A stretch of DNA of 17,375 bases from Natrialbaceae archaeon (lineage in GTDB: Archaea; Halobacteriota; Halobacteria; Halobacteriales; Natrialbaceae): assembly GCA_003552325.1 (NCBI GenBank), contig PUKM01000120.1, positions 1 through 17,375 on the forward strand, read 5' to 3'. The translations under genes and the position numbers were made by a program. The notes under the pieces were generated by a model, which searched no databases, was not told where the DNA came from, and saw only the letters and a list, made by a program, of their open reading frames with translations. Shown one piece after another: positions 13,203-17,375 of the stretch; position 1 is the first letter of the stretch, and every line of letters begins with the position of its first letter.

Positions 13203-13820
13203 ATGACAGGTTCTGACGGCGTCGACGAAGAGAAGCGAGCGACCTTGCGGCGTTTCGCTGCTGTCGGCGCGGTGTCTCCGTTGGCAACGTTCTCGGAGTC
13301 GGCCGAGGCCGATACTGGCGAGAGCGATGCTCGGGACGCGATTGCGGGCTATCTGTCGACGACGCCGGGGGCACACTTCTCGAAGATCCGTGACGACCTC
13401 CAGCTCGGAACCGGTGAGACCCAACATCACCTGCGCCGACTCGAGGAACTCGAGGTCGTCGAATCCTACAGCGATGGCGATTACAAACGTTTCGTGCCCG
13501 CGACACGCTTCGACGAGTTCGAAAAGAACGCCCTTGGCTATCTTCGTCGGAGCACCCCACGGGGAATGCTCGTCGAACTGCTATCGAACCCCGAGGCCAC
13601 GGCCAGTGATTTAGCCGATGCACTCGAGGTATCCCCACCCACAGTGAGCAAATACGCGGGCGAACTCGAGGAAGCAGGGCTGTTGTCACGCGAGGACGGC
13701 TACGCGGTCGAGCGCCCGGAAACGGTGCTTTTGTTGCTGGTCCGGTATGCGGATTCCTTCGGTGAGCGGACGGTTGCACTGGCCCAGGAGGCTGGTGGAT
13801 TGATCCGCTACGACGCCTGA
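13203..13820 (+). CDS. Transcriptional regulator with two winged-helix domains
   Basis: A 205-aa protein. Residues about 43-100 form a first winged helix (RDAIAGYLSTTPGAHFSKIR, GTGETQHHLRRLEELEVVES, wing ending KRFVPA). About 110-170 form a second (LGYLRRSTPRGMLVELLSNP, TASDLADALEVSPPTVSKYA, ending GYAVERP). The C-terminal stretch VLLLLVRYADSFGERTVALA is common to this haloarchaeal regulator group. It resembles MarR/ArsR-type tandem-wHTH regulators; target and ligand are unknown. Oddly, residues 12-36 (RATLRRFAAVGAVSPLATF, then AEA) look like a weak Tat signal, though a DNA-binding protein should stay inside. ATG 13203 is the first in frame; starting later would lose little of the DNA-binding part. 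It converges with the HAD gene across 24 nt. Confidence 0.82.
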   Translation: MTGSDGVDEEKRATLRRFAAVGAVSPLATFSESAEADTGESDARDAIAGYLSTTPGAHFSKIRDDLQLGTGETQHHLRRLEELEVVESYSDGDYKRFVPATRFDEFEKNALGYLRRSTPRGMLVELLSNPEATASDLADALEVSPPTVSKYAGELEEAGLLSREDGYAVERPETVLLLLVRYADSFGERTVALAQEAGGLIRYDA

Positions 13821-13844
13821 GCGCGATAGCACGCTATAGGCAGG

Positions 13845-14501
13845 TCACGAGTGCTCGAGGATAGCCGGGAGCTCCTGTAATGATTCGATCTCGTGTGTCG
13901 TTCCCTCGGGGGTTGGGACGTCACGGTTGTGTGAGCGCCTGATGAAGATGGGCTCGAGTCCGGCTGCGATCGCAGCCTCGACGTCCGTGGCCCGGTCACC
14001 GACGTACTGTCCGGCGTCGATACCGAGCCGGTCGAGCGTCAGCTGGATGTAGTAGGGGTCCGGCTTTCGTCTGCTAAATGCTTCGGGGATCGGTTTTCGA
14101 CCCTGCACAGCGGCGAAGGGGGCATCGAGGAATTCGGCGACGAACTGGACGGTTGCGTGTCGATTGTTGCTCACGAGTGCGAGTGGAACTCGTTCACCGA
14201 GTTTCCTCAGGACATCGACGTCGTCGTAGATTCCCCGTTCACCCTTTCGTATGCACTCGTGTGAACGCGTACAGGCGTGGGCGTGTTTCAGCTCGAGAAA
14301 GGTCGACGGACCGACATCGAGTCTCGAGCAGACGTTGACGACCGTTGACTCAACGTGTGTTCCGAGGGCTTCACGCTGGTCTGGTGTCGGTTCGAGGCCG
14401 AGGTCATCGATCGCATCCTCTGTTGCCGCGTCGTAGATACCCGGAAGGGTTCGCGGTCCGTCGAGGATCACACCGTCCATGTCGAGCAAGAGCGCACCCA
14501 T
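13845..14501 (-). CDS. HAD-superfamily hydrolase (phosphoglycolate-phosphatase-like)
   Basis: A 218-aa cytoplasmic phosphatase of the haloacid dehalogenase superfamily. Motif I is LLLDMDGVILDG (nucleophile D7, acid/base D9), motif II is S111 in LVSNNRH, motif III is K146 in SRRKPDP and motif IV is GDRATDVEAA (D169, D173). The helical cap lies between motifs I and II (about 20-90). These are the features of subfamily I enzymes such as phosphoglycolate phosphatase, but the substrate cannot be read from sequence. ATG 14501 is chosen because motif I must lie near the N-terminus and because a TATA-like ATTTTTACA sits about 28 nt upstream. The longer frame to 14735 would translate the palindromic repeat and the antisense of the next gene. 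Copy B of the repeat lies 60 nt upstream. Confidence 0.9.
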   Translation of the reverse strand: MGALLLDMDGVILDGPRTLPGIYDAATEDAIDDLGLEPTPDQREALGTHVESTVVNVCSRLDVGPSTFLELKHAHACTRSHECIRKGERGIYDDVDVLRKLGERVPLALVSNNRHATVQFVAEFLDAPFAAVQGRKPIPEAFSRRKPDPYYIQLTLDRLGIDAGQYVGDRATDVEAAIAAGLEPIFIRRSHNRDVPTPEGTTHEIESLQELPAILEHS

Positions 14502-14524
14502 ACCGCAGGATCCAACGCGTCGGG

Positions 14525-14534
14525 TGTAAAAATG
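14525..14534 (-). promoter_or_regulatory. TATA box of the HAD phosphatase gene
   Basis: On the minus strand CATTTTTACA is centred about 28 nt before the ATG at 14501, giving a leaderless start. It lies between that start and the palindromic element at 14561-14643, so the element is outside the core promoter but close enough to affect it. Confidence 0.5.
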
Positions 14535-14560
14535 TGTCCCGATAGCCGTGCGTGCCCGAC

Positions 14561-14643
14561 TCATACTGGTGGCTGTAACCGTGTGAAGATTCTCGCCACC
14601 CGGGGAGGCGAGAATCCTGAACGACTGACAGCCGACAGTATCA
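14561..14643. repeat. 83-bp palindromic repeat element, copy B
   Basis: This is the second copy of the element at 8458-8540, in the same orientation, with 70 of 83 identical positions and no indels. Outer arms start TCATACTGGTGGCTGT and end ACAGCCGACAGTATCA. A perfect 10-bp inner inverted repeat GATTCTCGCC / GGCGAGAATC (14588-14597 and 14607-14616) shares the dyad axis at 14602. GAC directly flanks both sides (14558-14560 and 14644-14646), a possible 3-bp target duplication. The last three bases form the TGA stop of the adjacent minus-strand gene. Confidence 0.78.
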
Positions 14644-14874
14644 GACGTTGACTTTCCAGGTCGTGCTCGAGGAGTAGCCCCACTTTTCGATGTCGATATC
14701 GTAATCGCCGTGCTGGAGGGCGGTGATGTTCGCACCGACTTCTTTGGCCGTCATGCCGAGTTCCTCGCCGATCAGTCGCGACTTGAAGTAGGTTTTCGTG
14801 GCGGCGTGGTCACGAAGGTACTGGAGGATACGCGTTTGTTTGCTCGTCAGGTCGGGAGCCGTTGCCGTGCTCAT
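14641..14874 (-). CDS. Mini winged-helix protein (haloarchaeal, DUF7123-like)
   Basis: A 77-aa protein that is almost entirely one helix-turn-helix/winged domain: LTSKQTRILQYLRDHAATKT, then KSRLIGEELGMTAKEVGANI as the recognition helix region, then a wing DIDIEKWGYSSSTTWKVNV. It matches a small, highly conserved haloarchaeal family I remember as DUF7123; the number is from memory. It probably binds DNA, target unknown. I prefer ATG 14874 (MSTATAPDLTSKQ) to an ATG at 14886. A weak TATA-like CCTAAGT (about 14897-14903) lies 25-28 nt before 14874, and a 26-bp direct repeat stands just behind it. Its TGA stop is the last three bases of palindromic element B, so the element may have set the present C-terminus. 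Confidence 0.83.
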   Translation of the reverse strand: MSTATAPDLTSKQTRILQYLRDHAATKTYFKSRLIGEELGMTAKEVGANITALQHGDYDIDIEKWGYSSSTTWKVNV

Positions 14875-14902
14875 AGCTCTATCCATGACCAGCGCTGACT
14901 TA

Positions 14903-14928
14903 GGGGGTTTGGTACAGGTGGTTAACTC
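14903..14928. repeat. 26-bp direct repeat, unit 1, upstream of the mini winged-helix gene
   Basis: This unit agrees with 14983-15008 at 21 of 26 positions and starts 80 bp from it. The shared core on the minus strand is GTACCAA plus a C-tract, preceded by TTAACC. It lies 29-54 nt before the ATG at 14874, in the BRE/upstream-activator position, so it may be a protein-binding site. Confidence 0.45.
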
Positions 14929-14982
14929 GTCGCCGTCGTTCGGTTTCGGTTGGCACTCGAGGGGGTGGGTCTGAGACGTGGT

Positions 14983-15008
14983 GGGGGGTTGGTACGGCCG
15001 GTTAATTC
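14983..15008. repeat. 26-bp direct repeat, unit 2
   Basis: The second unit, GGGGGGTTGGTACGGCCGGT followed by TAATTC, differs from unit 1 at five positions. The area between the units (14929-14982) is G-rich on the plus strand and holds no gene. Together the two units occupy most of the 259-nt gap between 14874 and 15134. Confidence 0.45.
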
Positions 15009-15133
15009 TCTCTTTTCAGAGACGGTCACGAAAAGACGAACGTTACCGAGCGGTGGCTCCTGGGCATGGTACTTTCGATCGGCTGTAATGAGGGCATACA
15101 GGCCGGTTACGGTCAGTAACAGTGCGTTACGAG

Positions 15134-15655
15134 TTACGAATTCGAATAGTATGAAGTGATGAACGGACCCATCGCACAGGCGACGGCGGTCGCAAGCGCG
15201 TCCGTGCGATCAGTCAGGCCCGCAGTGAGTGCGCCCGCCGCACCCTCAGTTTCTGCAATGTCATCCGTTCCGAGGAGATCGTTCATAATTGGGCCGAGCT
15301 CGTCCCCCGCCTCGAGACGCTGACTGACTTCCACGGGTAACTCGAGCGTCGGTCCGCCCCCAAAATGTGTTCGGTCGCCGTCGCTGACCGCTGCCCACAT
15401 GATGAGTGAATAACCGTTGTCGCCCGTAAACTGTGTGACCCCGCCCTCGAGGCCAACTCCGTAGTCCACATCGGTGGCCGCGTACGCACGATGGGCCCTG
15501 GTCAGCGCACCACGCCTGGTCTCGTCGTAGCCGATCGGTTGTTCGGAGACACCGGAGTCAACCTCGATTGCGGTAGTCGTGAGGTCGAACCTCGAGAGTC
15601 CCCGTTTGACGGCTTGCACTTTTACTGGATTGGTGCTGCCAACGGCCAAATGCAT
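15134..15655 (-). CDS. Inosine/xanthosine triphosphatase (DUF84 / YjjX-like NTPase)
   Basis: A 173-aa housekeeping enzyme predicted to hydrolyse non-canonical purine triphosphates (ITP, XTP) and keep them out of RNA and DNA. The N-terminal MHLAVGSTNPVKVQAVKRGL is the family's phosphate-binding strand-loop. GVGLEGGV (66-73) holds the metal-binding Glu, and DELGPIMNDLLGTDDI precedes the C-terminal GAAGALTAGLTDRT that closes the pocket. The length fits the family (about 170-180). ATG 15655 is chosen over the longer frame start at 15727 because the family begins with this strand and a TATA-like CGTTTTGC lies about 28 nt upstream. The gene diverges from tfb; the 242-nt shared region is unusually A/T-rich. 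Confidence 0.9.
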   Translation of the reverse strand: MHLAVGSTNPVKVQAVKRGLSRFDLTTTAIEVDSGVSEQPIGYDETRRGALTRAHRAYAATDVDYGVGLEGGVTQFTGDNGYSLIMWAAVSDGDRTHFGGGPTLELPVEVSQRLEAGDELGPIMNDLLGTDDIAETEGAAGALTAGLTDRTDALATAVACAMGPFITSYYSNS

Positions 15656-15757
15656 AGCCGTGCATGGCTCTTCAGGGGGCAAAACGTATCCGGTACCAGC
15701 CTTCGGAGGCGTGCCACGTGCACACATGGTCCTATTTGAATGTTTGGATTGTTAATG

Positions 15758-15813
15758 CTATTTCGGGCGAATAACAGGGTTTTGAGCACTGTTGGCATAT
15801 TTTTTCGAAATAG
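15758..15813 (+). promoter_or_regulatory. 8-bp inverted repeat with 40-nt spacer behind the tfb promoter
   Basis: CTATTTCG (15758-15765) and CGAAATAG (15806-15813) are perfect inverted repeats; the second arm is directly followed by the TATA box and so occupies the BRE position. Another CTATTT stands at 15732-15737. TTTCGAAA (15803-15810) is itself a palindrome. They are candidate sites for a regulator or for looping; function is inferred. Confidence 0.35.
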
Positions 15814-15821
15814 TTATATAA
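15806..15821 (+). promoter_or_regulatory. Strong core promoter (BRE + TATA) of tfb
   Basis: CGAAATAG followed by TTATATAA (15814-15821) is the best archaeal BRE/TATA pair in the window. Transcription should start near 15842-15845, about 55 nt before the ATG at 15898. That would give tfb an untranslated leader, unlike most genes here. A much weaker GTTATT near 15867-15872 would be the leaderless alternative. Confidence 0.6.
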
Positions 15822-15823
15822 CA

Positions 15824-15843
15824 CTCCTTTGAAGAAAGGAGGT
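15824..15843 (+). promoter_or_regulatory. Inverted repeat with embedded GGAGGT at the tfb start site
   Basis: CTCCTTT (15824-15830) and AAAGGAG (15835-15841) form a perfect 7-bp stem with a GAAG loop. It lies between the TATA box and the predicted transcription start, so a DNA operator is likelier than an RNA hairpin. GGAGGT (15838-15843) looks like a Shine-Dalgarno sequence but is 54 nt from the ATG; the nearest in-frame alternative is GTG 15859, still 15 nt away. Confidence 0.45.
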
Positions 15844-15897
15844 AACGACTCCGCCCGAGTGTTTCCGTTATTGCTCGGCCAGCAGGATTTGGTTTCC

Positions 15898-16878
15898 ATG
15901 ACCAACGCACGACTATCCACCAGAGCCCGACGTACCGAAGCCCAGGAAGACGAACAAAGCCGAGAAGGTGAGGCAAATGACCTCTCGTGCCCGGAGTGTA
16001 CCGGGCAGCTCGTCGTCGACGACGAACACGGCGAGACCATCTGTGAGGACTGTGGCCTCGTCGTCGAAGAGGACTCCGTCGACCGCGGCCCAGAGTGGCG
16101 CGCGTTCGACTCGGCTGAGAAGAACAAGAAATCCCGCGTCGGTGCCCCGACGACGAACACCATGCACGACAAGGGGCTCTCGACGAACATCGACTGGCGG
16201 AACAAAGACGCCTACGGCAACTCCCTGGGCAGTCGCCAGCGCGAAAAGATGCAGCGCCTTCGCAAATGGAACGAGCGCTTCCGCACCCGCGACAGCAAAG
16301 AGCGCAACCTGAAACAGGCACTCGGCGAAATCGACCGGATGGCCAGCGCCCTCGGCCTGCCGAACAACGTTCGTGAGACCGCGAGCGTCATCTACCGCCG
16401 CGCACTCAACGAGGATCTCCTCCCCGGCCGATCCATCGAAGGCGTCTCGACCTCCTGTGTCTACGCCGCTGCCCGCCAGGCCGGCGTGCCCCGCAGCCTC
16501 GACGAAATCGCCGACGTCAGCCGGGTCGAGAAAAACGAAATCGCCCGCACCTACCGCTACGTCGTCCGCGAACTCGGCCTCGAGGTCCAGCCTGCCGACC
16601 CAGAGAGCTACGTGCCACGGTTTGCCTCCGGGCTCGACCTCTCGGACGAGGCCGAACACCGTGCTCGCGCCCTGTTGCGCAATGCCAAAGAGAAGGGCGT
16701 CCACAGCGGAAAATCCCCAGTTGGTCTCGCTGCTGCGGCCGTTTACGCCGCAGCCCTGTTGACGAACGAGAAGACCACCCAGGCCGCCGTGAGCGACGTC
16801 GCCGACATCTCCGAAGTGACGATCCGCAACCGGTACCACGAACTGCTCGAGGCCGAGGACACCCTCGGCATGGCCTGA
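15898..16878 (+). CDS. tfb: Transcription initiation factor TFB (archaeal TFIIB)
   Basis: A 326-aa general transcription factor that bridges TBP-TATA and RNA polymerase. An N-terminal zinc ribbon has CPEC and CEDC (C31, C34, C49, C52). The conserved B-finger/linker reads VDRGPEWRAFDS and continues to about 125, including GAPTTNTMHDKGLSTNI. Two cyclin-like repeats follow (about 135-220 and 235-320): LGLPNNVRETASVIYRRAL, SCVYAAARQAGVPRSLDEIA, then GKSPVGLAAAAVYAAALLT and VSDVADISEVTIRNRY, which is the BRE-contacting helix-turn-helix. Length is normal. ATG 15898 gives a typical short charged N-tail; upstream in-frame GTG/TTG codons exist (15859, 15871) but would add an unusual hydrophobic lead. 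Haloarchaea carry several TFB paralogues; which one this is cannot be told. Confidence 0.96.
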   Translation: MTNARLSTRARRTEAQEDEQSREGEANDLSCPECTGQLVVDDEHGETICEDCGLVVEEDSVDRGPEWRAFDSAEKNKKSRVGAPTTNTMHDKGLSTNIDWRNKDAYGNSLGSRQREKMQRLRKWNERFRTRDSKERNLKQALGEIDRMASALGLPNNVRETASVIYRRALNEDLLPGRSIEGVSTSCVYAAARQAGVPRSLDEIADVSRVEKNEIARTYRYVVRELGLEVQPADPESYVPRFASGLDLSDEAEHRARALLRNAKEKGVHSGKSPVGLAAAAVYAAALLTNEKTTQAAVSDVADISEVTIRNRYHELLEAEDTLGMA

Positions 16879-16892
16879 GTTTCGGGTACTGA

Positions 16893-16897
16893 TTTTT
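16893..16897 (+). terminator. T-tract after tfb
   Basis: TTTTT occurs 14 nt after the TGA stop of tfb, in GATTTTTCGAG. A U-tract of this size at this distance is the common archaeal termination signal. There is no hairpin. Confidence 0.35.
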
Positions 16898-16987
16898 CGA
16901 GCGATTTCCCTGACCAGAAGCCACGCCCTCGAGCGACAAAACCGCCGCTGACGAGGCACTTTTCTCGAGGCAGACGCATTCACGGCC

Positions 16988-17375
16988 ATGGACCTCGATT
17001 TCGAGTCATTTAATCTGGCCGCCTCAACGGCCGACCTCGATGACGAACCACGAGCGCGCGAACACGCCGACTGCCTCGAGTACCGGATGGATCTCGCTAC
17101 CGACCCGCTCGGGGCGCTCGAGGCGTACGACGGCGCGTTACCGATCCTCGCTACGAATCGCGCCGAGTGGGAAGGCGGAGAGGCCGAAGACGACGGACGC
17201 CTCGAGGCGCTGGCCGAGGCTACGACAGTCGACGCCGTCGGCGCGATCGACGTCGAATTAGCCGCCGTGCTCGAGGGTGATGCTGATGCGGTACTCGAGC
17301 AAGCCCGAGATGTTGGTGTTTCGATCGTCATTTCCGCTCACGACTTCGAGGGCAAGCCTTCGCGACCGGACCTCG
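16988..17375 (+). CDS. aroD: Type I 3-dehydroquinate dehydratase, 5' part
   Basis: The first 129 codons are present; the gene continues past the right edge. It catalyses dehydration of 3-dehydroquinate to 3-dehydroshikimate in aromatic amino acid synthesis, through a Schiff base in a TIM barrel. Visible marks are LEYRMDLATDPLGAL (the EYRxD substrate-binding strand), LPILATNRAEWEGG (strand 2, usually with a TNR/TRR basic residue), the acidic DAVGAIDVELA (where the family has a YIDIEL-like strand) and VISAHDFEG, which contains the catalytic His of the SxHDF motif. The Schiff-base Lys lies downstream of the window. ATG 16988 has a TATA-like CTTTTC about 26 nt upstream. The 109-nt gap to tfb and the T-tract make it a separate unit. 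Confidence 0.92.
   Translation, partial: MDLDFESFNLAASTADLDDEPRAREHADCLEYRMDLATDPLGALEAYDGALPILATNRAEWEGGEAEDDGRLEALAEATTVDAVGAIDVELAAVLEGDADAVLEQARDVGVSIVISAHDFEGKPSRPDL

Noticed and set aside
13821..13844. ATAGC-AC-GCTAT palindrome between convergent genes
   Set aside because: Only 5-bp arms with a 2-nt centre and no T-tract; too short to call a terminator with confidence.
14903..15008. G-quadruplex in the G-rich stretch
   Set aside because: Only three G-runs of three or more fall close together (near 14960-14988), with a 13-nt loop; four regularly spaced runs are lacking.
14922..15190. Minus-strand frame downstream of the NTPase reading NALLLTVTGLYALITADRKY
   Set aside because: It looks like a small membrane protein, but has no ATG, GTG or TTG before the hydrophobic stretch, only about 55% G/C at third positions, and a Pro/Arg/Thr-rich end over the repeats. 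At most a gene remnant.
15913..17331. A 472-codon open frame antisense to tfb and aroD
   Set aside because: It spans two confident genes and their intergenic gap on the other strand; the composition is Ser/Arg-rich then Val/Gly-rich, typical of antisense in G+C-rich DNA.
1..17375. tRNA, rRNA, CRISPR arrays, transposase genes
   Set aside because: I looked for cloverleaf-like conserved arms, regular short spaced repeats and DDE/Y1-type transposase motifs and found none.

Overview
The window is chromosomal DNA from a halophilic archaeon (Halobacteria). The evidence is G+C-rich genes with strong C/G third positions, acidic Asp/Glu-rich proteins, many twin-arginine (Tat) signals including a Tat lipoprotein, a halocyanin, an archaeal TFB, and start codons lying 25-30 nt behind TATA-like boxes (leaderless transcripts). 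Small proteins of kinds I associate with haloarchaea point the same way. A member of the Natrialbales is my guess, not a demonstrated placement. I see no tRNA, rRNA, insertion sequence or CRISPR array.

Layout. 1-122 (-): 5' end of thiazole synthase Thi4, with an operator-like inverted repeat in its promoter. 229-2241 (+): a Tat lipoprotein and a polysaccharide flippase. 2258-7799 (-): the core of the window, a cytochrome bc/b6f-like quinol:halocyanin oxidoreductase locus. In transcription order it encodes a 317-aa membrane protein, a membrane-anchored halocyanin, a small two-helix membrane protein, a Rieske protein, cytochrome b N-terminal half, cytochrome b C-terminal half, then after a terminator-like gap two overlapping small membrane-protein genes. 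A divergent four-helix membrane protein (7921-8406, +) completes it. 8570-10742: a GYD-domain protein (-) and pyruvate kinase (+). 10800-13045 (+): a small anchored acidic protein, NfeD and an SPFH/stomatin protein. 13203-13820 (+): a two-winged-helix regulator. 13845-15655 (-): a HAD phosphatase, a mini winged-helix protein and a DUF84-type NTPase. 15898-end (+): transcription factor TFB and the start of type I 3-dehydroquinate dehydratase.

Working together: the bc-type genes should form one membrane complex passing electrons from menaquinol through cytochrome b and Rieske to halocyanin; neighbouring one- and two-helix proteins are candidate accessory subunits or assembly factors. NfeD and SPFH form a classical membrane-quality/microdomain pair.

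The most unusual non-coding structure is a pair of 83-bp, about 84% identical, imperfectly palindromic elements at 8458-8540 and 14561-14643, about 6 kb apart. The second copy supplies the stop codon of its neighbouring gene. Other non-coding signals are promoter-proximal inverted repeats before thi4, the 7921 gene and tfb, and a pair of 26-bp direct repeats before the mini winged-helix gene. No gene-free stretch exceeds 300 bases.
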